Below, one piece after another: positions 27,721-34,628 of a DNA stretch of 38,171 nucleotides. Made by a program: the position numbers and the translations under genes. Source of the stretch: Actinomycetes bacterium (GTDB lineage: Bacteria; Actinomycetota; Acidimicrobiia; Acidimicrobiales; JAJZXF01); assembly GCA_021802485.1 (NCBI GenBank), contig JAJZXF010000018.1, forward strand, positions 1 to 38,171, written 5' to 3'. The notes under the pieces are model-generated. The model did not search any database. It was not told the DNA's origin and was given only the letters and a program-made list of their open reading frames with translations. Position 1 is the first letter of the stretch; each line of letters starts with the position of its first letter.

Positions 27721-28461
27721 ATGGAGCTGGTCGAAGCGAACGGAACCTTGATCAACACGCTCTGCATCGGCGATGGTCCTCCTGTGGTAATGGTCCACGG
27801 GCTCTTTACCGCCAGCCTCGCGTCGTGGTTCTTTACCTGCGCGCCCGAGATCGCACGCTCGCACTCCGTGCTCCTCTACGACCTGAGAGGACACGGCCGC
27901 AGTCCTCGCACGAGAGACGGCTACGACGTCGCCACGCTCGCAGGAGACCTCGACGCACTCACCTCGGAGTCCGCACCGTTCGCTCTCGTGGGCCACAGCT
28001 ACGGAGCTTTGATCGCTGCACGGTTCACGATCGACTCCCCTGGACGCGTAACCCGACTCGGGCTGGTAGAGGCACCTTTGAACCCCGCTCCAATTGCGGA
28101 CCTCGATGACGAGCTCTCCGTCCTCGCGGACCTGGCACGTGATGTGCGCCACAACGCCAAGACCCCGACTCCTCGCTCCCAAGCGAGCATCCGCGCCCTG
28201 ATCCGCGAGACGTCCATCCTCTCGGACATTCGCTCCGAAGAGCCACTACCCGACACATGCCTCGCTCAGATCCGGATACCCGTGCTCTGTGCGTACGGAA
28301 GCCGCTCCCCGTACCTCGACGCAGGTCGTCACCTCGCCTCCGTGATCCCTGATGCGCATCTCGCGGTGCTAGATGGCGGACACTCTCTCCACGTCGATTC
28401 CACCAGCGAACTCACCCGCCACCTGAAAGCTTTAATTGATGCGGAGGACGCTCATGCCTGA
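27721..28461 (+). CDS. Alpha/beta hydrolase, first of a pair
   Basis: A 246-residue alpha/beta-fold hydrolase. The oxyanion-region HG is in VVMVHGLF (22-29), the strand-5 block in LLYDLRGHGRS (51-61), the nucleophile Ser93 in GHSYGA, and the catalytic His221 in DGGHS. The acid residue is not clear; Asp200 in SPYLD is a candidate. It starts at ATG 27721, 19 nt after the ACP gene, and overlaps the next gene by 8 bp. In this setting a thioesterase or acyl-transfer role that releases or edits the ACP-bound chain is the simplest guess, but the fold alone does not prove it. Confidence 0.82.
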   Translation: MELVEANGTLINTLCIGDGPPVVMVHGLFTASLASWFFTCAPEIARSHSVLLYDLRGHGRSPRTRDGYDVATLAGDLDALTSESAPFALVGHSYGALIAARFTIDSPGRVTRLGLVEAPLNPAPIADLDDELSVLADLARDVRHNAKTPTPRSQASIRALIRETSILSDIRSEEPLPDTCLAQIRIPVLCAYGSRSPYLDAGRHLASVIPDAHLAVLDGGHSLHVDSTSELTRHLKALIDAEDAHA

Positions 28462-29272
28462 GGTGAAGTCGAACGGAATCACCTTTCACGTACAGCACCT
28501 GCGCAACGGCGACAAGACCGTCGTGTTCGTCCACGGACTCGTCATGGACAACCTGTCCAGCTGGTATTACACGCTCGCGAACTCCGTCGCTCAGCATGCC
28601 GAGGTATTCCTCTACGACCTTCGCGGACATGGCAGGTCAGAACGGCCCGCGACCGGCTATACCATCGATGACCAGGTACAGGACCTCTACTGCCTGCTTG
28701 AAACGCTAGGCGTGACCCGGCCTGTGTACCTTGCAGGCAACAGCTTCGGAGGTGTCATTGCACTTGCGTTCGCCGTTGCCCACCCTGAGAGGGTGGCCGG
28801 ATTGATACTCATAGAAGCTCACGTCGCAGTGGAGGGCTGGGGGGAGGTCATGGCTGGCGGGCTGAACCTTGCTGGACTCCTCCTCGATGACGCAGACGTT
28901 CAAGAGTGGTTGGACATCCAGGGTGGACGCAAGCTAAACCGCATGGCACGCAACGCTGAAGCACTCATCTGGAACAGCTCGCTCGTCGAAGACCTCAGGG
29001 ATGCGCCACAGTTCCACGAGAGCGACCTGCGCAGGATCACCTGTCCAACGCTCGCGATCTACGGAGAGCACTCTGACGTGCTCGATCGCGCGCACGAGCT
29101 CGCACAGCTGCTGCCCAACTGCGAGCTGAAGGTGTTCCCCCACCGCACGCACTCGGTCATTATGGAGGCCACCCCCGAGGTGCGCGCAGAGGTGCTCGCC
29201 TGGCTCGCGCACCAGGCGCCTGCGCACCCGGATGCGCTGCGCGCGACGGACAACACGGCCGGGGAGGACTGA
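28454..29272 (+). CDS. Alpha/beta hydrolase, second of a pair
   Basis: A 272-residue alpha/beta hydrolase with a clear triad: Ser97 in AGNSFGG, Asp208 in YGEHSDVLD and His233 in RTHSV. VVFVHGLVMD (23-32) and FLYDLRGHGRSERP (52-65) match the first hydrolase closely in position and wording, so the two probably arose by duplication. I chose ATG 28454 because GGAGG sits 6 nt upstream (28443-28447); the open frame reaches 28436. Having GNSFG where the neighbour has GHSYG suggests they divided substrates. One may act as chain-releasing thioesterase and the other as an esterase or acyltransferase. Confidence 0.84.
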   Translation: MPEVKSNGITFHVQHLRNGDKTVVFVHGLVMDNLSSWYYTLANSVAQHAEVFLYDLRGHGRSERPATGYTIDDQVQDLYCLLETLGVTRPVYLAGNSFGGVIALAFAVAHPERVAGLILIEAHVAVEGWGEVMAGGLNLAGLLLDDADVQEWLDIQGGRKLNRMARNAEALIWNSSLVEDLRDAPQFHESDLRRITCPTLAIYGEHSDVLDRAHELAQLLPNCELKVFPHRTHSVIMEATPEVRAEVLAWLAHQAPAHPDALRATDNTAGED

Positions 29273-29277
29273 ACGCT

Positions 29278-30522
29278 GTGGGACGATTCCTCTTTGTAGT
29301 TCCGCCGCTTCGAGGCCACGTGAACCCGACCATCGCAGTCGGCGAGGAGCTGGAAAAACGTGGACACGAAGTCGCGTGGGCTGCGCACGCTGATCTAGTT
29401 GGCCCGTTGCTCCCACGCGCTGCTCGAATCATCCCGATGGGCGCGGACGTCCCGCACGAGGTCATGGACTCCCTGACCACCCGCTCTGAAGGGTTACGCG
29501 GCGCAGCTGCACTCAAGTTCTTATGGGAGGACTTCCTCGCGCCGCTCGCCAGGTCCATGGTGCCAGGCGTGAATGCCGCGGTAGACACCTTCCAGCCGTC
29601 CGCGGTCGTAGTGGACCAGCAGGCAGTCGCTGGCGCTCTAGTCGCGAGGCAGCGCAAGCTACGCTGGGCAACCTCAGCGACCACCTCCGCGGAGCTGACC
29701 AACGCTCTTGATGGCCTACCAAAGGTCGCTCAATGGGTCCGGGACCAGCTGGTGGCCTTCCAGATCGAACACGGGGTGTCGCAAACAGACGCAAGCCTGG
29801 GCGACCTACGCTTCTCCGACCAGCTCGTCATCGCTTACACCACGAGAGAACTCTTCGGGAAGGAAGGGGACTTTCCGGCCCATTTTGCCCTTGTCGGTCC
29901 AGCATTTACATCCAAGAGCCGACCAGAGCAGACAGAGTTCCCGTTCGAAAGCCTCGCAGCTGACGTGCCAAAGGTGCTCGTCTCGCTTGGCACGGTCACA
30001 ACGGGAGCAGGGGCAAGGTTCTTCTCCACAGTGGTCGAAGCGTTCGAGGATGCCGCTGTTCAAGTAGTCCTAGTCGCGCCCGCTGAGCTGGTGCCCCGGT
30101 CCCCGGCCAACTTCATCATCAGGCGGTTCGTCCCCCAAACGGCCTTGCTTTCCCACATGAACGCAGTGGTCTGCCACGCTGGCCACAACACGGTATGCGA
30201 GTCACTTGCACACGGCCTGCCGCTCGTCGTCGCTCCAGTGCGAGATGATCAACCGATAGTCGCTTCACAGGTCGCAAATGCAGGTGCGGGCATCCGCGTC
30301 CGCTTCGGGCGAGTACGGCCACGGGAACTCGCCGCGGCAGTGGACGAGGTGCTCACCGACCCGGGATACCGCGCGGCAGCCCGTAGGATCCAGAACTCCT
30401 TCCTGGCCGCTGGCGGGGCCGTTGCAGCCGCTGATCGCCTGGAAGATCTCATAGCGCGAGAAGACTCCGAGCACCCAGGCAGCTCGGGCGGCGTCACTAC
30501 CACACCACCAGCGAAAGCCTGA
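29278..30522 (+). CDS. MGT/UGT-type glycosyltransferase (GT1-like)
   Basis: A 414-residue GT-B-fold enzyme. The N-terminus GRFLFVVPPLRGHVNPTIAV is the acceptor-side start of macrolide/UGT-type glycosyltransferases. The donor-binding signature is in the C-terminal half: RRFVPQTALLSHM (~281-293), VCHAGHNTVCESLAHGLPLV (~297-316), and APVRDDQPIVASQV. It probably transfers a sugar from a nucleotide donor to a lipid or polyketide hydroxyl; sugar and acceptor are unknown. The GTG start has GGGGAGG 10 nt upstream (29261-29267) and lies 5 nt after the hydrolase stop, so it closes the operon. No membrane segment or signal peptide is seen. Confidence 0.88.
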   Translation: MGRFLFVVPPLRGHVNPTIAVGEELEKRGHEVAWAAHADLVGPLLPRAARIIPMGADVPHEVMDSLTTRSEGLRGAAALKFLWEDFLAPLARSMVPGVNAAVDTFQPSAVVVDQQAVAGALVARQRKLRWATSATTSAELTNALDGLPKVAQWVRDQLVAFQIEHGVSQTDASLGDLRFSDQLVIAYTTRELFGKEGDFPAHFALVGPAFTSKSRPEQTEFPFESLAADVPKVLVSLGTVTTGAGARFFSTVVEAFEDAAVQVVLVAPAELVPRSPANFIIRRFVPQTALLSHMNAVVCHAGHNTVCESLAHGLPLVVAPVRDDQPIVASQVANAGAGIRVRFGRVRPRELAAAVDEVLTDPGYRAAARRIQNSFLAAGGAVAAADRLEDLIAREDSEHPGSSGGVTTTPPAKA

Positions 30523-30527
30523 CCGGA

Positions 30528-30542
30528 CTTACTGAGCTGGTA
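30528..30542 (+). repeat. 15-bp repeat CTTACTGAGCTGGTA, copy 2
   Basis: This is an exact match to 7973-7987, in the same orientation. It begins 6 nt after the glycosyltransferase stop codon, at the edge of the IS-fragment zone, and may be the end of a mobile element. Confidence 0.4.
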
Positions 30543-30636
30543 GGCATGCAGAGGGGGTAGATAGTGGCATTGAACAGGGACAATGGCCGCGACTGACCTG
30601 AGAGGTCGTGTTACTACGCGAGCCTGTGACCTGCGA

Positions 30637-30840
30637 CTACCCAGCAGGGATTGGGAGCTCGTAGTCGAGGATCTGGGCCGGCTCGCGCACCTTGAGAGCG
30701 GCGAGGATCTTCCGTTGGCCATTCGTCGTTACCGAGCGCCTCGCGACGCGGCCCTCAGTGGTCCCGAGGGTGACGAGGTGCATGCACTCAAGCTCGTTCC
30801 TGACCGCCTGGCTGGCCTTGCGTAAGCGGTCGATAGGTGA
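30637..30840 (-). pseudogene. C-terminal fragment of an IS1634/IS4-like transposase
   Basis: The minus strand reads RLRKASQAVRNELECMHLVT followed by LGTTEGRVARRSVTTNGQRK and ILAALKVREPAQILDYEL, then a stop. The pattern (short strand, basic linker, ILxALxVxEPxxxxxxE end) resembles the tail of IS1634-type DDE transposases. Everything before it is missing; an IS3-type fragment is joined directly upstream. The family call is from memory of the end motif only. Confidence 0.45.
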
Positions 30841-30854
30841 CTGCCGGAGATCAA

Positions 30855-31070
30855 CGCGTCTTGGATGGACGGTCGGTTGATCCACGCCTTGGTCGGCAAC
30901 CGGCGAGGGGTCGGTGGCTCGGTGAAGCGTTTGGGGTGTGCTCGTGCTGCGGCAAGCAAGGTCATCTGGCGGTGTTCGACGATGGCCTGGTGTCGTCCGT
31001 TGTGGATGTCGGCGGGCCGTAGGTATCCGATGCCCGAGTGGTAGCGCACCTCGTTGTACTGATGCAGGTG
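30855..31070 (-). pseudogene. IS3-family transposase OrfB C-terminal fragment
   Basis: The minus strand reads HQYNEVRYHSGIGYLRPADI, HNGRHQAIVEHRQMTLLAAA, RAHPKRFTEPPTP and LPTKAWINRPSIQ. This is the well-known end of the IS3-type integrase core, with the third catalytic Glu normally upstream of YN..R.HSGIGYLTPADVH. The fragment starts abruptly at ~31070, 16 nt from the stop of the neighbouring gene, and joins the IS1634-like piece on its other side. It is not functional. Confidence 0.7.
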
Positions 31071-31086
31071 GCCTTGTCGAGGAACG

Positions 31087-31893
31087 TCAAGCTGCCTCGG
31101 TGAGTGCGAGTAGCGCGGCGATCGCTGTCCCGCGGCTGAGAAGTTGCCAGGCTTCGAGGTCGGCGGTGCTGATCTCGAATCGTTCGTGTGGCTGGCCGCA
31201 TCCCGGTTTTGCCCAACACTCGAGTCCGCTAAAGTTCGGCAGGTAGCACCAGCGGCCGTGGGCAATGGCATTGCGAAGGGTTCGCCGACGGCCACTGCTG
31301 AAGAAGTGTTCAACGGCGGCGAACGTCGTTTGGTCGTCAACAGCGGCGATCGGCTTCATGAGTGAGTCGCGCAGCCAGACGAATGCGACGTAGAGCTCGG
31401 TCATCACCTGGGCGCGCACGATCGCCGGGTTGTTCGCGTTCGCTTGAGCGATGTCCATCCATGCCTGAAAGGCCGCGAGCTCCTCGGCATAGCGCTCTGG
31501 CGGGACGAGCACCGACAGGCGCAACCTGTTGGTGAGCGTGTCGTCGAGGCCAGTAATCTCCTCGTGGATAGTCGTGGCCAAACAGCGCCAGACATCGTCG
31601 GGTAGGTGCGGTGCCTCTGAAGCCGCACGCACTGCGAGGAGCTGGTTATCGAGGTGCTGAAGGCTCACTCCTTGCTCACGGCCGCGTACGCGCTCAAACT
31701 TGTCGGCCTCTGCGAGGTAGTCGGCCCATCCCTGCGGGTCGCTCTCGCTGTAGCGGTGAACGGCCGCTATAGCCGCGGCCTGCCAGTGTTCGCGAACCAG
31801 CCTACGCACCGTCTCGTCCGCGGACGCACCGCCAAACTCCTCGCGCCCGATTCGGAGAACCTGTTCACGGGTTTCGTCGCTCACCGATAGCAT
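31087..31893 (-). CDS. Ribbon-helix-helix antitoxin-like domain fused to a HEPN-like domain
   Basis: A 268-residue protein. Residues ~1-60 read as a CopG/VapB-type antitoxin (MLSVSDETREQVLRIGREEF, GGASADETVRRLVREHWQAA), ending with an acidic segment (GWADYLAEADKFE). The rest is a long helical domain whose late helix carries R-N-A-I-A-H (about residues 207-212), the RNxxxH form of the HEPN RNase motif, followed by GRWCYLPNF and a Cys/His-containing loop (ECWAKPGCGQPH). HEPN proteins are often toxins or anti-phage RNases; a DNA-binding antitoxin-like N-terminus in the same chain is odd. I chose ATG 31893 with GGTGGG 4 nt upstream; ATG 31905 is possible. The stop lies against IS3 debris. A degraded or non-enzymatic HEPN (MNT/HEPN-partner type) is also possible. 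Confidence 0.6.
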   Translation of the reverse strand: MLSVSDETREQVLRIGREEFGGASADETVRRLVREHWQAAAIAAVHRYSESDPQGWADYLAEADKFERVRGREQGVSLQHLDNQLLAVRAASEAPHLPDDVWRCLATTIHEEITGLDDTLTNRLRLSVLVPPERYAEELAAFQAWMDIAQANANNPAIVRAQVMTELYVAFVWLRDSLMKPIAAVDDQTTFAAVEHFFSSGRRRTLRNAIAHGRWCYLPNFSGLECWAKPGCGQPHERFEISTADLEAWQLLSRGTAIAALLALTEAA

Positions 31894-32138
31894 GAAACCC
31901 ACCATAGCGCTAGGTAAACGGAGTTGTTGACAACCTCATTAGCGAGGTGCACCTTCGCTGTCCCACACAAGTTCGTTATTGCTGTCAAGTCCGCGCGTGC
32001 CGATTCGGCTTGCCTTGTGAGTACGTCCGCTGGCGGCATTCTGTGAGCTCCCAAACCGGCAGTTTGGGCGACATCGATCTCATGAGCGAACTCACGTTTA
32101 GAGACGGCGCACTATGGCGTTATGGACGCCGTCGTAGT

Positions 32139-32432
32139 TCAGCCTGCCTCGCCTAGTTGCCGTTCGAGTACCTTGCGAATGAAGTCAGAAAGAGACTCGC
32201 CGCGGTCTTTGGCCGCTTGCTGCAACCGCAACTTGAGTTCTGCCGGCACGCGCGCCTTGATCTCGGGTGACACCTTGCCCGGAGCAGTCAGCGACGGCCG
32301 ACCCCGACCAAGTTGGCGGTGGACATCTTGGACCGCGTTCTCCATGTACTTCTCATCGATAACGTTGCCCTTGGAATCACAGATCTTCTCATTGGGCTTC
32401 ACGTCGGGTCCCAACTTGTACTTACTGACCAT
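32139..32432 (-). CDS. Ribbon-helix-helix antitoxin-like protein
   Basis: A 97-residue protein. The N-terminal half (KYKLGPDVKPNEKICDSKGN, then VIDEKYMENAV) is likely the toxin-contacting or flexible part. The C-terminal half, ARVPAELKLRLQQAAKDRGE then SLSDFIRKVLERQL, is a clear RHH DNA-binding fold. GRGRPSLTAPGKVSPEIK links the two. It starts 7 nt after the stop of the small gene upstream, a toxin-first operon order as in BrnT/BrnA-type systems. It probably binds the inverted repeat at 32680-32725 to autoregulate. Confidence 0.75.
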   Translation of the reverse strand: MVSKYKLGPDVKPNEKICDSKGNVIDEKYMENAVQDVHRQLGRGRPSLTAPGKVSPEIKARVPAELKLRLQQAAKDRGESLSDFIRKVLERQLGEAG

Positions 32433-32439
32433 GGTGGAC

Positions 32440-32679
32440 CTACCTCCTGAACTGGGTTGGCATAACGTGGATTACATATAGGAAGTCCGGCAGCTGGACC
32501 GCGATGATCTCCAACTCGAATCCCCGGTCATCCGTCCCGACGAACACGAGCCGGTCGTCGAGGGCGTCCGACGGCGCGGGGACCACGACCGGGTCTCCAG
32601 CGTTCTCCAAGGCGGCGAGGGCGTGCGCCTTACCTATGCCGTGCCTTCGAGAAGACTGGGCAAAGCGAACTTTTCGCAC
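32440..32679 (-). CDS. Small toxin-like protein of a two-gene TA-like operon
   Basis: A 79-residue protein from GTG 32679: VRFAQSSRRHGIGKAHALAA, then LENAGDPVVVP, a loop, LVFVGTDDRGFELEIIAVQL and FLYVIHVMPTQFRR. The basic first helix, the strand with a charged turn (GTDDRGFELE) and the VIHVMPT end recall small beta-alpha type II toxins found before RHH antitoxins (BrnT-like order). I do not recognise the exact family and cannot name catalytic residues beyond conserved-looking Arg9-Arg-His and the terminal His. It has almost no leader: the candidate -10 TATTAT lies only ~18 nt upstream. Confidence 0.6.
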   Translation of the reverse strand: MRKVRFAQSSRRHGIGKAHALAALENAGDPVVVPAPSDALDDRLVFVGTDDRGFELEIIAVQLPDFLYVIHVMPTQFRR

Positions 32680-32725
32680 ACTCTATTGTGTGCCGCATAA
32701 TAGCCCCAAGTCAATAGTGTAGCGC
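32680..32725 (-). promoter_or_regulatory. Candidate promoter/operator of the TA-like pair
   Basis: On the minus strand, CTATTG and CAATAG arms (within CACTATTGACTTGGGG and CACACAATAGAG) flank TATTAT (32697-32702), and GCGCTACACTATTG partly mirrors CAATAGAGTGTGCG. An inverted repeat over a -10-like box directly before the first gene is what an RHH-autorepressed TA promoter looks like. The -35 is uncertain. Confidence 0.4.
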
Positions 32726-32893
32726 ACAAACATGAATCCACCGCAGGCGATAGGCCCGGTGGTCAGTTTGGTCGTCCCGGTTCCGGCGTTCGGAGCGCCA
32801 GGTCGGTCGCGATAATGGCGCGCACAATAAGGGTCATCGTGGAAGGGAAAAGGACGCGGCCGAGGGCACCTTCTCGATTTGGGATGGCCATGC

Positions 32894-32956
32894 GTGAACT
32901 ACCACGCCATTACGGACCGAGCTTCCGGACCGCTAACGTGAGGTCCAGGCATGACG
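32894..32956 (-). ncRNA. TnpB-type right end / candidate omega RNA scaffold, copy A3
   Basis: A 63-nt block on the minus strand beginning CGTCATGCCTGGACC, with GGTCCGGAAGCTCGG in the middle and GGTAGTTCAC at the end. It aligns with copies A1 and A2 over its whole length, but its terminal hairpin is weakened (CTCGGTCCGTAATGGCGTGG). The flank beyond the end reads GCATGGCCATCCCAAATCGA. Calling it an RNA rests on knowledge of the TnpB family. Confidence 0.55.
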
Positions 32957-33386
32957 TGTGCGATGCGGCCCCATCAACAGTGCTGGTGCCTGTCTCTTCA
33001 TTCCCGCATCCACACCCGACACCTGCTGCTCCCGGCTCTGCACCTACCAAGGCCGGCCCCAGGTTCGTACCCTGCCGGGCTGTCACCCGCGTTCCAGCGG
33101 CGAAAGCGAGTTTCATCCCCCGCTTTAGGATCTCCTTTGGTGCGTTCAAGTCTGCGTGGGCTTTATATCCACGTGCTGTGCATACGAACATCGACTGGCT
33201 CACACAGCTGCCCTTGTTGACCTGAGTGTAGTTAACCACAGGACAGGTGATAGAGGTACCAGGGGCTTCTACAGCTATGTGGATGTGCCCGTGTAGCGGA
33301 CTTGTAATTCGCCCGTGCGGTGCTCGATTGCGTACCATCCCTTGTCCAAGATCACCGTTGGCCCACTGATCGATCTTGTCGGTCAA
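32957..33386 (-). pseudogene. Degraded tnpB C-terminus, copy A3
   Basis: Minus-strand reading: HGHIHIAVEAPGTSITCPVV, NKGSCVSQSMFVCTARGYKA, HADLNAPKEILKRGMK, then AFAAGTRVTARQGTNLGPAL. This is the zinc-ribbon plus RuvC-III block of TnpB. The second Cys of the first pair is Val (CPVV for CPVC) and the last pair is CTARG for CTACG, so the zinc finger is broken, while Asp in HADLN is kept. Nothing of the N-terminal two thirds remains upstream. It ends in right end A3. Confidence 0.68.
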
Positions 33387-33588
33387 TAGCTATGAGGGCC
33401 CCTGCTCCCTCGATCTCTCTGGCCGCCCAACGCTGGGGTGGCCTGTCACCGGCTCCTATGCATGGGAAGTCGATGCAATACACACAAGTGCACACGAGGT
33501 GGTGCTCTGTCCGAGACCTGCCGCCATAGCACCTGGTCGCGCCGACTTACGTAGTACGGCGAGCTGAAAAGCGTGCCGAGGCGCTGGG
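33387..33588. other. Unassigned stretch between tnpB debris and the NTase operon
   Basis: Frames are open on both strands but I recognise no protein. It is probably the scar between the tnpB remnant and the operon to its right. Confidence 0.3.
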
Positions 33589-33828
33589 TCAGGGCCGACG
33601 CCGGCGCCAGGAGCGCAGCCGCCAGTGGCGGTTCGTGTACCGGGCGGCCTCGTGGACCGACCGAGCCTCGGGCGTGCCCGCCGGTCCCGGGCGCCGGAGT
33701 GCATCGGCAAGAAGGAGAACCTGCTCGAGCGCATCTCCGCGTTCAGCCGGGCTTGCATCCACAGCGAGGTGCCGGAGCGGGTGCTCGGCGGCCTGTCTGT
33801 CGGCATGCTCAGCGAAGCCCGCCATCAA
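33589..33828 (-). CDS. Small hypothetical protein at the end of the NTase operon
   Basis: A 79-residue frame whose ATG overlaps the nucleotidyltransferase stop (ATGA). It is helical in appearance: AGFAEHADRQAAEHPLRHLA, ALEQVLLLADALRR, then a Pro/Gly linker and a basic tail SVHEAARYTNRHWRLR. No family is recognised. The region is very GC-rich and has open frames on both strands, so this is a weak call that rests mainly on the coupled start. Confidence 0.35.
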   Translation of the reverse strand: MMAGFAEHADRQAAEHPLRHLAVDASPAERGDALEQVLLLADALRRPGPAGTPEARSVHEAARYTNRHWRLRSWRRRRP

Positions 33829-34625
33829 CGGTCCTCCGGGTCATCGCCATCGGCCGCGAGGTGCACCTCGCCGTCCTCGGGGTCGTCGGTGAGAGCGAAC
33901 TGGCCGCCTCCCCCTGAGCCCGGCGGCTTCCGCCTTTGGCCGCTGCCAGCCAGTGGTGCGGGCCCGCGCTGTTCGGTCCCGGTCGGGCTCTGGCTCACAG
34001 ATGGCGCAGCGAACCTGTGCCATGGCCATCGCCACCGAGCTGAGATACCGGTGATCGCCGTGTGGCCGTTCAGCCTGGCCAGGTCGTTGAAGCGAACGAT
34101 CCGTTCGCTCAGGCCACTGCCTCCGTCGGCGTAGATCGTCTCAAGCCATCGCCGGACGACGTCGACGTCGATATCCCGTTGCTCCTGTAGCACGCCGTCG
34201 ATGTCAACCCAGTCCTTGTCACGGTTAAAGATGGCCTTGAGGCCGATGAGATCCTCGGGCCCAAGGACGGGGATCTCCGTCCCGCGCACCAAGAGCAGGC
34301 GGGTGCGCTCGCTCGCCTCGAAGTGCATCGGCGTGTAGGAGAAGAAGAAGTCGATCGGCGTCGACCCCCAGTACAAGCGGCCCCAGTCCCCGGCCTTGAT
34401 GAGGTCGACGTCGACGTCCGTGTCCATACCGAGCGTCCTAAGCACAGACAGGAGGTGCTCGGTCGCCCCCGAGTCGAGGAAGACACCGAGGTCGAGATCG
34501 GCTGTGCCTCGTGGCTCGGTGTAGGCGGCGAGTGCGATGGCACCGCCAAACGCGTGGGGGATCCCCGCGGACGAGATCGCCGCTTCGAGCGCAAGGAGCT
34601 TGTCGACGAGGGTGAGGTCCGCCAC
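33825..34625 (-). CDS. Nucleotidyltransferase-fold protein, TA-like partner
   Basis: A 266-residue protein. Residues 1-180 form a minimal nucleotidyltransferase: a helix, then FGGAIALAAY (26-35) holding the GG of the NTase fold, TADLDLGVFL (41-50) with Asp43 and Asp45 as the metal pair, and VLGPEDLIGLKAIFNRDKDW, typical of AbiEii/DUF6036-like NTases. The last ~75 residues are low-complexity Pro/Gly/Asp and may be frame-read-through, because families of this kind end near residue 195. It starts at GTG 34625, 3 nt after the XRE gene. NTase proteins paired with DNA-binding antitoxins can modify tRNA or proteins; the target is unknown. Confidence 0.72.
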   Translation of the reverse strand: MADLTLVDKLLALEAAISSAGIPHAFGGAIALAAYTEPRGTADLDLGVFLDSGATEHLLSVLRTLGMDTDVDVDLIKAGDWGRLYWGSTPIDFFFSYTPMHFEASERTRLLLVRGTEIPVLGPEDLIGLKAIFNRDKDWVDIDGVLQEQRDIDVDVVRRWLETIYADGGSGLSERIVRFNDLARLNGHTAITGISARWRWPWHRFAAPSVSQSPTGTEQRGPAPLAGSGQRRKPPGSGGGGQFALTDDPEDGEVHLAADGDDPEDR

Positions 34626-34628
34626 CCG

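Noticed and set aside
33573-34134. Plus-strand frames opposite the NTase operon
   Set aside because: Their translations are Arg/Pro/Ser-rich without motifs, while the minus strand shows a clear NTase and an HTH with coupled starts.
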